Of a stretch of 64,000 bases of DNA, positions 9,117 to 17,288 are shown piece after piece. A program made the position numbers and the translations under genes. How positions within the stretch are numbered: position 1 is the first letter of the stretch; each line of letters opens with the position of its first letter. This stretch comes from JBDWFY01 sp039976075 (lineage in GTDB: Bacteria; Pseudomonadota; Alphaproteobacteria; Rhizobiales; Stappiaceae): the NCBI GenBank assembly GCA_039976075.1, contig JBDWFY010000021.1, positions 105,665 through 169,664 on the forward strand, read 5' to 3'. The notes under the pieces are model-generated. The model had not been told where the DNA came from, ran no database searches, and worked only from the letters and a program-made list of their open reading frames with translations.

Positions 9117-10059
9117 TTTGGTTCCTCAGTATGGTCGCGTCGTCGGCAGGATCGTGAGTTGGCGCATGAACGCGTTTCTTTTCGATTTCTTCTTCGATGA
9201 CGTTGGCGTTGCGTAGAAATTCATTTTTGCGGGGGTGTTCCAACGCCAGGCCGGTGCAAATCATATCGATGATCGCAAGCTGAGAGACACGCGTGGCGAC
9301 AGTCTCGCTGCCAACAAGAGCGCCACTTGGGGCGGAATGCAGCACGATGTCGGCGTACTCGCAGGCCGCGGACTCCGGATTGCTGGTGATCAGGATGCTG
9401 TTGAGGCCCTGCTCACAAGCGGAGTTCAGTGCATCGACAACGTCTTTGGACTGACCGGAGAAAGAAATTGCAAAAAACAGCGAGCCCTTCGGCGTATTGG
9501 AGGTCACCGCCGTCAGGATATGCGGGTCACTATAGACGCATGCGATCAGTCCAAATCGCACCAGTCTCTGGTAAACGTCCATGGCCGGAGCCGCAGAGCT
9601 GCCAAAGCCGATAATCTGTATCACCGCTGAATTTTGCAGTGCCTTGATGGCCCGCTCTAATTCCGCAGGATCCACAAGATCGACAGTCGCGCGCAGGATG
9701 CTCGTGTGGACATTGACCGTATTTTTGGCGATGACCGAGTACGGATCTTCCCTGCCGGAACCAGGCTCTTCCTCGGATATGAACTGACCGGTGGCTATAC
9801 CGCGCAACTCGGCCAGCGACATGCGCATGTCCCGGTAACCGGAAAATCCCACTCTGCGTGCCAAGCGAAATACAGTTGTTTCGCTGACTCCCGCTTCTTT
9901 TGCGAGGCTCGCCAACGGGAGATTCGGAATGCGATTCCGGTTGCTGATTACCCAATTTGCCAGCGGTTGCAGAGCGCCTTCTCCGGACATGGCCAAAGTC
10001 GACAACCGCTTCATAAGATCAAATGTGTGCCTCACGCGATACTCCTTCATCAATGCCAT
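9106..10059 (-). CDS. RpiR-family transcriptional regulator
   Basis: A 317-residue regulator with the two RpiR domains: an N-terminal helix-turn-helix (about residues 35-85, including SLAKEAGVSETTVFRLARRVGF) and a C-terminal SIS sugar-phosphate-binding domain (about residues 120-270, with IIGFGSSAAPAMDVYQRL and FAISFSGQSKDVVDAL). RpiR proteins control sugar catabolism in response to a phosphosugar, which fits its position as first gene of the kinase/aldolase/ABC operon. The frame extends upstream to a GTG at 10116, but those extra codons are AT rich and resemble promoter DNA, so the ATG at 10059 is preferred; an ATG at 10050 is also possible. Confidence 0.88.
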   Translation of the reverse strand: MALMKEYRVRHTFDLMKRLSTLAMSGEGALQPLANWVISNRNRIPNLPLASLAKEAGVSETTVFRLARRVGFSGYRDMRMSLAELRGIATGQFISEEEPGSGREDPYSVIAKNTVNVHTSILRATVDLVDPAELERAIKALQNSAVIQIIGFGSSAAPAMDVYQRLVRFGLIACVYSDPHILTAVTSNTPKGSLFFAISFSGQSKDVVDALNSACEQGLNSILITSNPESAACEYADIVLHSAPSGALVGSETVATRVSQLAIIDMICTGLALEHPRKNEFLRNANVIEEEIEKKRVHAPTHDPADDATILRNQNGN

Positions 10060-10479
10060 TAAATTATAAATTTTTTTTTCAGCAATATTAAAAGAAACTT
10101 TTTTATCGCAACGCACTTCGCGATTTACCGCACCTCCATCGTGTGTTTGACATGTGGTGGAACGTGCTCTGATCTTGACGCAAACAAAACACGGGGCTCG
10201 AGCCGGCCGCCATTGCGAGCTATTTGCTGATAGGCGTACCCAGTCACAGAGAACGAATTTACGTCAGATCCGCTCTGGTGAACGGGGTTATTCCAGAGTG
10301 CCTCTGAAAAACCTCACCACTTCCGTGGGCATCAGGGAAGCGGTTGCCTCGCAGGGAACCACGATCAGGTTTCAGGATCGTTTTTGCCACACATGAAATC
10401 CATGACCACGACCTGAAATCTGTGACCATGACCTGGCCGCCAGTGGGAGCCAACAGCACGAGCCCAACAGTGCATCACC
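10060..10479. other. Intergenic with probable insertion-sequence debris
   Basis: This stretch separates the RpiR operon start from the permease stop. The first 60 bases (AT rich, with a run of nine T at 10071-10079) probably hold the RpiR promoter. Beyond 10150 the sequence has no convincing gene; two 20-bp tandem repeats at 10394-10433 suggest the decayed end of a mobile element. Frames across the region are interrupted and lack ribosome binding sites. Confidence 0.45.
10394..10433. repeat. Two tandem 20-bp repeats, possible IS21-type end remnant
   Basis: TGAAATCCATGACCACGACC (10394-10413) is followed immediately by TGAAATCTGTGACCATGACC (10414-10433), 17 of 20 identical. Runs of such imperfect direct repeats are characteristic of the terminal regions of IS21-family elements, where they bind the transposase. 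No IstA or IstB coding sequence remains nearby, so this would be a solo end or remnant. The assignment is inference from repeat architecture. Confidence 0.4.
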
Positions 10480-11919
10480 TTATGAAAGTCCGGTCCCCAC
10501 AACTCCCGTATAGATCAGAATGACCGCTCCAACCGCCACTATCGCCAAACCTGCTGCCAGATAGGAGTCGTTGTCGTGGAACAACGGTTCTCCGTCCGCT
10601 CTGTCCCGGTGAGCGGCATAGTAGACGCCGATACCAACAGCAAACAGGATTGATGACATCAGCAGAAAACCGGGGCCTGCAGCATAGAGAAGCCACACAG
10701 CATAAAGCGTCCCCATGATGCCGGTAAACAAGGCGAAGCCTTTGCTTTCCCCGCCAGGCGGATAGTTTTTGCCGCTTGCAAGTTGCCATAGATAGGCGCA
10801 ACTGGCGAGATAGGGTGGCAGCACCATGACGCCTGTAATCTGCAGAAGAAACAACCAGGCATCCTGCGCAAAAAGGACGACAAATATCGTTGCTTGCATA
10901 AACAGGCTCGACCACAACAGGGCGGTGGAGGGGGCGTTGTTCTTGTTCTCATTTGCGAGTGATTTCGGGAATACGCCATCCTTGGCCGCTTCATGGGGCA
11001 CCTCGGCCACAAGAATGGTCCATGACAGCCAGCAACTCAGAAGTGCAAGGAGAACGCCAAGGTTCATGAAGGTAGCGCCCCACGAACCGACAATATGTTC
11101 CAGCACATAGGCGGAGGAGGGGTTTTTGAGGGCAGCGAGTTCAGGCTGGGTCATGACGCCAAGGGGCACAAGTGAAAGAAGGATATAGATCCCCAGACAC
11201 AAAAACAGCCCGATCAATGTTGCCTGGCCTACCAGAGCAGGCCGTTCCGCCCGTCCGGAGACGACGACCGCACCCTCGATGCCGATAAAGGCCCACAGAG
11301 TAACAAGCATCGTGCTTTTAACCTGCGTCATCACACTGCCCAGTTCCGGCTTGTGACCCCAGAAGTCCATGTTGAATTGTGCGCCCTGAAATACCCAGAC
11401 CGCGATGCCGATCATGACCGCAAGGGGGATCAGTTTGGCGCCGGTCGCAACGGCGTTGAGCATGGCTGCGCCTGAAATGCCACGCCTCACCAGGAAAAAC
11501 ATGCTCCAGATCAGGACAGAGGCGGCGATCACGGATGGCCAGTTTTTGCCATCGCCAAAGACAGGAAAGAAATACGCCATCGCTTCCATGATCAGGACGG
11601 CAAAGGCCACATTGCCGAAGACCGAACTCAGCCAGTAACCCCAGGCCATTTCGAATCCGACAAATCGCCCAAAACCCTCACTGGCGTAACGATAAATACC
11701 GGCGCTGAGATCGGGGCGTTCATCGGCGAGCGTGCGAAATGTATTGGCGAGAAAATACATGCCGATCCCGGTGATGACCCAGGCAATGATAATAGCGCCC
11801 GCTGCCGCGCCCGCTGCCATATTCTGCGGCAGATTGAATATGCCTCCGCCCACCATGGAACCGGCAACGACCCCGACAAGCCCCCACAGGCCGAGTTTGT
11901 TTGATTTCTGGTCTGCCAC
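10480..11919 (-). CDS. APC-family basic amino acid/polyamine antiporter
   Basis: A 479-residue transporter with about 12 to 13 membrane segments, the normal size for ArcD/AdiC/CadB-type antiporters. The first helix carries the substrate-binding GSMVGGGIFNLP motif (residues 20-31) that marks this family. These proteins exchange an external basic amino acid for its internal product (agmatine, cadaverine or ornithine). The adjacent decarboxylase, 36 bases upstream and on the same strand, makes the pair look like a decarboxylation/antiport acid-resistance module. The start is a GTG with a strong GGGAGGG ribosome binding site five bases away. Whether arginine, lysine or ornithine is exchanged cannot be settled by eye. 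Confidence 0.85.
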   Translation of the reverse strand: MADQKSNKLGLWGLVGVVAGSMVGGGIFNLPQNMAAGAAAGAIIIAWVITGIGMYFLANTFRTLADERPDLSAGIYRYASEGFGRFVGFEMAWGYWLSSVFGNVAFAVLIMEAMAYFFPVFGDGKNWPSVIAASVLIWSMFFLVRRGISGAAMLNAVATGAKLIPLAVMIGIAVWVFQGAQFNMDFWGHKPELGSVMTQVKSTMLVTLWAFIGIEGAVVVSGRAERPALVGQATLIGLFLCLGIYILLSLVPLGVMTQPELAALKNPSSAYVLEHIVGSWGATFMNLGVLLALLSCWLSWTILVAEVPHEAAKDGVFPKSLANENKNNAPSTALLWSSLFMQATIFVVLFAQDAWLFLLQITGVMVLPPYLASCAYLWQLASGKNYPPGGESKGFALFTGIMGTLYAVWLLYAAGPGFLLMSSILFAVGIGVYYAAHRDRADGEPLFHDNDSYLAAGLAIVAVGAVILIYTGVVGTGLS

Positions 11920-11955
11920 AAGTCCCTCCCACGCATGATGATGACCGCCGTTTTG

Positions 11956-14307
11956 CTATTCCTTCACCACGTAGGTGTAGTATTTGACGGCACCGTTTTC
12001 CTCTTCGCGATAAACGCCCTGAACTTCGTTCTCAAATCCGGGAAAGAGGTTTTCGGTTTCTTCAAACAGCATGAAATAGTCGATCTGCGGCTGAGCCCGG
12101 TCATCGTACCGTTCTCCAGGGATCACCACGCCAATCCCGGGCGGATAAACCAGAGCAAGGGTCGCGGCGATACGCCCTTTGACATCGCTCATGGGTACAT
12201 AGTCAATTTTGTTGGCGATGAAGGCGTTGTGCGCCTCCAGTGGCGACATGGCGAGTTCGGGAAAGTGTGGTCGCTGAAACTGTTTTTGTTGCATGGACTT
12301 GGCATCGCGCCGTTTGAGTAACTGGTGCAGGTCGTGCGCAAGTTCCTGAATGTGCATCGTGTCATAACGACCCGGATACTGTTTGATCAGGTCCGGCAGC
12401 ACCTCACCAACAGGCACATTGGTATCAAACAGTTTCTTGAAGCTGATCAGCTCGGCCAGGAGCGTTCCCGCTTTGCTGCGCTCAAGACCCGGTGTCAGCA
12501 AGAACAGGATCAGGTTGAAATCGGTCTTTTCCGGCACGATGCCCCGGCTGCGCAGAAAGGCACCGAGAATGGGTGCAGGAATTCCCCAGTCCTCATATTC
12601 CCCGGTCTTGCGATTGATCCCCGGTGTCAGCAAGAGCATCTTGGTTGGATCGACCATGGCATAGTCGCCGTCGATCTTTGTATATCCGTGCCAGTGTGCG
12701 CCTTGTTTGAACCACCAGCATTGCGGCTCATTGACCAGAACATCCGTCGGGAGATCTTCCCAGGGAACGTCCGCGACATTCTCGGTGTGGTCGGAATTTT
12801 CGATACTCACGCGATCAGGAACGAAGGGATCGAAGAACCATTGTTTTTGCGGGTCCGTTTCATTTGAGCGATAATCCTTTGCGATGCTGCGCACCTGCTT
12901 GCGGATATCAATGCCAAGGCGCAGGGATTCATCCCACAGGAACGTGCCGTTTTTGCCCTTCATCATCTGTGCGCCAACATCGAGCGAGGCGTACATCGGG
13001 TAGAATGGCGAGGTCGATGTGTGCATCATGAAAATCTCATTGACCCGCTTGTGATTCACCCGTCGGTCAAGGCCTTTCAGATGTGCATCCTTGACGTGAA
13101 ACTGAGAGGCCTGAGACATGCCCGCCAGCTGCTTGTGTGTTGATTGAACGGCGAATATGCCCGGGTCGCCTTTGCCAAGCCCCTCGAGGCTCATCGCATA
13201 GCGCTTTTCGTAAATCGGATGAAAGCGCATGAAACCACCCCACGCTTCGTCCAGCAGGATGTAGTCACAGAGGTGCCCCAGCTTTTCCAACAGGGTTTCA
13301 ACCTGATAGATCGTGCCGTCATAGGTGCAGTTTTCCAGGATAGCAACGCGGAACGGCCGTTCACGCTTCCAGGTGTCAGGATCGGTGACAAGAGGGTTGT
13401 CGCGGATTTGGGCGCGGATGTCATCTTCATCGAGGGCGCCGAATTCAATCGGTCCGACCATGCCATAGGAGTTGCGATCGTTAGGCAGGTAGATCGGGAT
13501 GCCACCGTTGAGCATCAGGGCCGAGTGGTGGTGCGATTTGTGGTTGTTGCGGTCGAACAGCACCAGATCACCCTGAGCTACCAGTGATCCGTTGACCATC
13601 TTGTTGGAAGTGGAACTGCCGTTCAGAACAAAATATGTCCTCTCCGCTCCAAAGATTTGCGCCGCCTGTTGCTCTGCGTCAAGGAAGGGGCCGGTGGGCC
13701 CGAAAATGTCGCCAAGGTCAGGCACGAAATTGAAATCGGCGCGCCAGAAATTTTCGCCAAGATAATCAAACAGCACACGGCCTATCGGGCTCTTTTCATA
13801 AAAGATGCCGCCATTATGCCCCGGTGCCAACCACATCTGGTTGCCCGCCTCGACATAGTCAATCATGCCACCGAAAAACGGCGTCTTCAGGCCGTCGACA
13901 TATTCACGGTAGGCGCGGATAACGTATTTGGCGATAAATTCCGGAGTGTCTTCCTGCGGGAAAATCGTTCCCCGCAGGGTCTCCAGTATTCTGGTGGAAA
14001 AATCGCCGATCCGATGCCGTTCCGTAACCAGAAATATCGGCGATTCCAGCCCTCTGTCTCGGATGAACTGTATGATTTCGCCGGTATCGAAATCCGCTTC
14101 ATCATTATCCCAGCCGATCAGAAAACATGCGAGAGACGCATCGTTCTGGATCTGCACCTTTGCCTGCGCCGCCGAGCGTGCGGTGAGGACTTCGTACCCG
14201 TGGTCCCGTATTGCCCGAATGATGGCGCGCAGGAGGCGCCCTGTGACCGTTTCATCGTCGATTTCGCGATGAACAACAAAGAGTTGGAAGAGTTTGCTAT
14301 ATTCCAT
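11956..14307 (-). CDS. Orn/Lys/Arg decarboxylase, class I (PLP dependent)
   Basis: A 783-residue enzyme with the full-length architecture of inducible acid-response decarboxylases: an N-terminal response-regulator-like wing domain (residues 1-130), a PLP-binding aminotransferase-fold core (about 140-580) and a C-terminal domain. The PLP lysine is K392 in QSTHKQLAGMSQ; the PLP-nitrogen aspartate is D353 in LLDEAWGG; the histidine-rich FDRNNHKSHHHS stretch (251-262) is also diagnostic. It removes the alpha-carboxyl group of a basic amino acid, consuming a cytoplasmic proton. The antiporter encoded downstream would export the amine product. Substrate choice among arginine, lysine and ornithine is open. 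Confidence 0.9.
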   Translation of the reverse strand: MEYSKLFQLFVVHREIDDETVTGRLLRAIIRAIRDHGYEVLTARSAAQAKVQIQNDASLACFLIGWDNDEADFDTGEIIQFIRDRGLESPIFLVTERHRIGDFSTRILETLRGTIFPQEDTPEFIAKYVIRAYREYVDGLKTPFFGGMIDYVEAGNQMWLAPGHNGGIFYEKSPIGRVLFDYLGENFWRADFNFVPDLGDIFGPTGPFLDAEQQAAQIFGAERTYFVLNGSSTSNKMVNGSLVAQGDLVLFDRNNHKSHHHSALMLNGGIPIYLPNDRNSYGMVGPIEFGALDEDDIRAQIRDNPLVTDPDTWKRERPFRVAILENCTYDGTIYQVETLLEKLGHLCDYILLDEAWGGFMRFHPIYEKRYAMSLEGLGKGDPGIFAVQSTHKQLAGMSQASQFHVKDAHLKGLDRRVNHKRVNEIFMMHTSTSPFYPMYASLDVGAQMMKGKNGTFLWDESLRLGIDIRKQVRSIAKDYRSNETDPQKQWFFDPFVPDRVSIENSDHTENVADVPWEDLPTDVLVNEPQCWWFKQGAHWHGYTKIDGDYAMVDPTKMLLLTPGINRKTGEYEDWGIPAPILGAFLRSRGIVPEKTDFNLILFLLTPGLERSKAGTLLAELISFKKLFDTNVPVGEVLPDLIKQYPGRYDTMHIQELAHDLHQLLKRRDAKSMQQKQFQRPHFPELAMSPLEAHNAFIANKIDYVPMSDVKGRIAATLALVYPPGIGVVIPGERYDDRAQPQIDYFMLFEETENLFPGFENEVQGVYREEENGAVKYYTYVVKE

Positions 14308-14626
14308 TACGGCTATTCCCTACCTCGCTGTCTGCCGGACTGCGTATTTCGAAGACCACCTGTGGCGTGCGCGGTCAAAGGGTCGGATGCTGTCGTTTCA
14401 AATCAATTAAACGGTGCTGTTCGCACAGGTTATCGTGAAAAATATCAAGCAGATGCTTCTCTACACTCTTTGAGTGTGCCCTGAACGGAGCGAAGCGGGC
14501 AAGGCGTAAAAGTCGGACTTTGATCGACGGACCGTTCAGGCTGAATAATAATCAGCATAGTGGGATCGCTGCAGATGCCTTGTAAGACGTGCGTTCGGGC
14601 CAGCGGGAGCTGCCGGGAACAGGAAA
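14308..14626. other. Hairpin-rich intergenic region upstream of the decarboxylase
   Basis: Located between the decarboxylase start and the TetR stop. Three inverted repeats occur: ACACTC-TTT-GAGTGT (14463-14477), CCTGAACGG (14480-14488) with CCGTTCAGG (14532-14540), and inside the latter AAAGTC-G-GACTTT (14509-14521). On the minus strand these would lie in the decarboxylase leader transcript or just upstream; they could equally be part of a TetR-gene terminator, although no clear T-run follows. No gene is supported. Confidence 0.45.
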
Positions 14627-15274
14627 TCAGATGGCGACATGATTCTGAATGGCTGAGACGATCATTCTCTTCAGATTTACCTGACCTTCAGGGGAATAAA
14701 TTGCGCCCCCATACAGCTGTTCAAACGTCGAGCGATTTGAGACGTTGAACAGACAGGATGATGTGATCATCCAGTGCAGGGCAATAAAATCGATGTCTTC
14801 TCTGAACCGCCCTTCGGCGACACCATCGCGGCAAATCTGCTCCAATTTGTCAATTGCCGTCAGGTTCAGCTGCGTGATTGTGTCGGATTTCTTGAGGTGC
14901 GTCGCCCGGTGGATGTTCTCAATCATCACAAGGCGTACATAGTCGGGATTGGCCGCATGATAATCGAACGTGAATTCCACGAGCCTGGCAAGAGCTTCCA
15001 TGGAATCGAAATCTTCCAGGTGGAGCGCATCCTCACCAGCCCGAACCCGTGCATATGCGGCTTCAAGCACGGCCAGATAGAGCCCGTTCTTGTCGCCGAA
15101 ATAATAATAAATCATCCGCTTTGAGGTCTGTGTACGACGAACAATCTCATCAACGCGTCCACCTGAGAGGCCATGCTCGGCGAATACCTGAGTTGCCGTT
15201 TTCAGTATGTCTGCACGCACCGCGTCCGGGTTTTGGTGCCAACCGGTTTTTCGGGATTTGATCTTTGATGTCAT
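14627..15274 (-). CDS. TetR-family transcriptional regulator
   Basis: A 215-residue regulator. The N-terminal helix-turn-helix covers about residues 17-63, with TQVFAEHGLSGGRVDEI followed by TSKRMIYYYFGDKNGLY, the standard TetR recognition helix. The C-terminal ligand domain is all-alpha. The frame is open far upstream, but the ATG at 15274 (MTSKIKS) gives the normal N terminus. It is divergent from the quiC-like gene, and a perfect palindrome occupies that gene's promoter, so it most likely represses the dehydroshikimate pathway and possibly itself. The inducer is probably a pathway intermediate (inference). Confidence 0.9.
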   Translation of the reverse strand: MTSKIKSRKTGWHQNPDAVRADILKTATQVFAEHGLSGGRVDEIVRRTQTSKRMIYYYFGDKNGLYLAVLEAAYARVRAGEDALHLEDFDSMEALARLVEFTFDYHAANPDYVRLVMIENIHRATHLKKSDTITQLNLTAIDKLEQICRDGVAEGRFREDIDFIALHWMITSSCLFNVSNRSTFEQLYGGAIYSPEGQVNLKRMIVSAIQNHVAI

Positions 15275-15317
15275 GTGAAGTCGGACCGTAGGTGAGATGG
15301 GCAATAATAGCAATTGA

Positions 15318-15346
15318 TTGACAAATGTACCATTTAGTACATTATG
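15318..15346 (+). promoter_or_regulatory. Sigma-70 promoter with embedded TetR operator
   Basis: TTGACA (15318-15323), a 17-base spacer and ATTATG (15341-15346) form a near-consensus promoter for the quiC-like gene. The spacer and start of the -10 box are filled by a perfect inverted repeat, AATGTAC-CATTTA-GTACATT (15324-15343). A repressor bound there would block RNA polymerase directly. The adjacent divergent TetR protein is the obvious candidate. Confidence 0.75.
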
Positions 15347-15398
15347 CGGCAAGCCAGCACAATCAAAGACCTGCATCAGCGCAGACGAGAGACCGCCC

Positions 15399-17288
15399 AT
15401 GAAAACCTCCATCGCGACAGTCTCGATTTCCGGAGATTTGCCTGAAAAACTTGCGGCGATATCAGCCGCCAGATTCGATGGAATTGAGATTTTTGAGCAG
15501 GATTTTATCGCGTATGATCGTTCCCCCGGCGAAGTTGGCGCCATGGTGCGGGACCATGGTCTTGAAGTGATGCTGTTCCAGCCATTTCGGGACTTCGAGG
15601 GATTGCCTGAACCGGATCGCAGCCGTGCGTTTGATCGCGCAGAGCGGAAATTCGACGTCATGGAGGAACTGGGATCCGATCTGATGTTGATCTGCTCTTC
15701 GGTGCATCCAAAATCTCAGGGAGGAATTGATCGATCAGCAGATGATCTGAACGCGCTTGGCGACCGTGCAGCCAAAAGAAACCTTCGTGTTGGATATGAG
15801 GCGCTCGCCTGGGGCACCCATGTAAACGATCACCGCGATGCCTGGGAAATAGTGCGGCGAGCCAATCATGAAAATATCGGCATCATCCTGGACAGTTTTC
15901 ACACGTTGGGACGCAAGCTGTCGCCGGAAAGTATTCGGTCCATTCCCGGAGACAAGATCTTCTTTGTACAGCTTGCCGATGCTCCCTTGATCGAGATGGA
16001 TCTGCTCTATTGGTCGCGCCATTTCCGCAACATGCCAGGGGAGGGGGAGCTTGATGTTACGGGCTTCATGCAGGCGGTGGCCGCAACTGGCTATGATGGG
16101 CCGATCTCCCTTGAAATCTTTAATGATCAATTCAGATGTGGCAGTCCGCAAGCGATTGCACAAGACGGGCACCGGTCGTTGAGTGCCTTGATGGATGACG
16201 TTGTGCGCCTGCAGCCCGCACCTGCACTTCACGTGCCGCAGATGCCGCCTAGAACCGGTGTAAGTGGTATTGAGTTTGTGGAATTTGCTGCCGATGCTGC
16301 GCATGCCCCAAACCTTTGCGCGCTGCTTGAAACACTTGGGTTTCAAATGTCAGGACAGCATATCAACAAGCAGGTTACCCTTTGGACACAGGGCGATATC
16401 CGGATCGTTGTGAATACAGAAGAGACCGGTTTTGCAAGGGATGCGTTCGAAGCACGGGGCACGACGGTTTGCGATATTGGTTTGCTTGTCAACGATGCCA
16501 AAAACACTCTTGAACGGGCAAGGGCTCTTGACGTGACCCTATTCGCTCAACCTGTCGGCAATGGCGAGTTGGCTTTGCCGGCGATCCGTTCGGTGGGCGA
16601 TAGCATCATGCATTTTATCGATCAGGCATCGGGACTGTCGCGTGTCTGGAATGTTGAGTTCAATCCGGTTTCCCGGCCACGAACCCAGAAAGCAGGCCTG
16701 ACACGGATCGATCATATCGCACAAAGCATGGATTACTCTGAAATGCTGACGTGGTCTCTGTTTTACACATCGCTCTTTGAACTGCACAAGAAGCCGGTTG
16801 TTGATGTCGTCGATCCTGGCGGTATCGTGCGATCCCAGATCATAGAGTCCGCAGATGCCAACCTGCGCCTGACACTCAACGGTGCCGAATCCGACAGGAC
16901 CGTTGCCGGGCGTTTTGTGGCCGGTCAGTCCGGATCAGCCATTCAGCACATCGCATTTGAGACGGCCGACGTATTCGCTTCAGCAAGGGCACTGGAAAGT
17001 CTTGGCTTTCAGAGCCTGTCCATTCCGCCCAATTACTATGACGATATTGTTGCCCGCTTCGGTCTTTCGGCATCGGAGCGCGCCAAACTGGAAAAGTGGA
17101 ACATTCTGTATGACGAGGAGGAAGGGCACCGGTTCTATCAGCTCTACAGCAAGCCCTTCGGGGACGGTTTCTTCTTTGAGATCGTGGAAAGGGAGGAAGG
17201 CTATGATGGGTATGGTGCGATGAATGCACCCTTTCGAACAGCAGCTCTCCGCAGGCTGCTGGCACAGTTCGATAAGGCTGCGGCATGA
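15399..17288 (+). CDS. quiC: QuiC-type 3-dehydroshikimate dehydratase (TIM barrel plus HPPD-like domain)
   Basis: A 629-residue two-domain protein. Residues 1-280 form a sugar-isomerase-like TIM barrel with metal ligand candidates E134 (GYEALAWG), D165 (ILDSFHT), Q191 (FVQLADAP) and E239 (ISLEIFND), the set expected of QuiC-type dehydratases. Residues 290-620 resemble 4-hydroxyphenylpyruvate dioxygenase/VOC domains (HIAFETADVFA, then FFFEIVERE near the end). Such fusions convert 3-dehydroshikimate to protocatechuate in quinate and shikimate breakdown. The Gfo/Idh/MocA gene overlaps its stop by ATGA. The start at 15399 is chosen over the upstream TTG because the promoter lies between them. The TIM-barrel/VOC assignment is firm; the exact reaction is by family. 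Confidence 0.83.
   Translation: MKTSIATVSISGDLPEKLAAISAARFDGIEIFEQDFIAYDRSPGEVGAMVRDHGLEVMLFQPFRDFEGLPEPDRSRAFDRAERKFDVMEELGSDLMLICSSVHPKSQGGIDRSADDLNALGDRAAKRNLRVGYEALAWGTHVNDHRDAWEIVRRANHENIGIILDSFHTLGRKLSPESIRSIPGDKIFFVQLADAPLIEMDLLYWSRHFRNMPGEGELDVTGFMQAVAATGYDGPISLEIFNDQFRCGSPQAIAQDGHRSLSALMDDVVRLQPAPALHVPQMPPRTGVSGIEFVEFAADAAHAPNLCALLETLGFQMSGQHINKQVTLWTQGDIRIVVNTEETGFARDAFEARGTTVCDIGLLVNDAKNTLERARALDVTLFAQPVGNGELALPAIRSVGDSIMHFIDQASGLSRVWNVEFNPVSRPRTQKAGLTRIDHIAQSMDYSEMLTWSLFYTSLFELHKKPVVDVVDPGGIVRSQIIESADANLRLTLNGAESDRTVAGRFVAGQSGSAIQHIAFETADVFASARALESLGFQSLSIPPNYYDDIVARFGLSASERAKLEKWNILYDEEEGHRFYQLYSKPFGDGFFFEIVEREEGYDGYGAMNAPFRTAALRRLLAQFDKAAA

Noticed and set aside
12325..14484. 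Long plus-strand open frames opposite the decarboxylase gene
   Set aside because: They mirror codon structure of the well-supported decarboxylase on the other strand and show no family resemblance.
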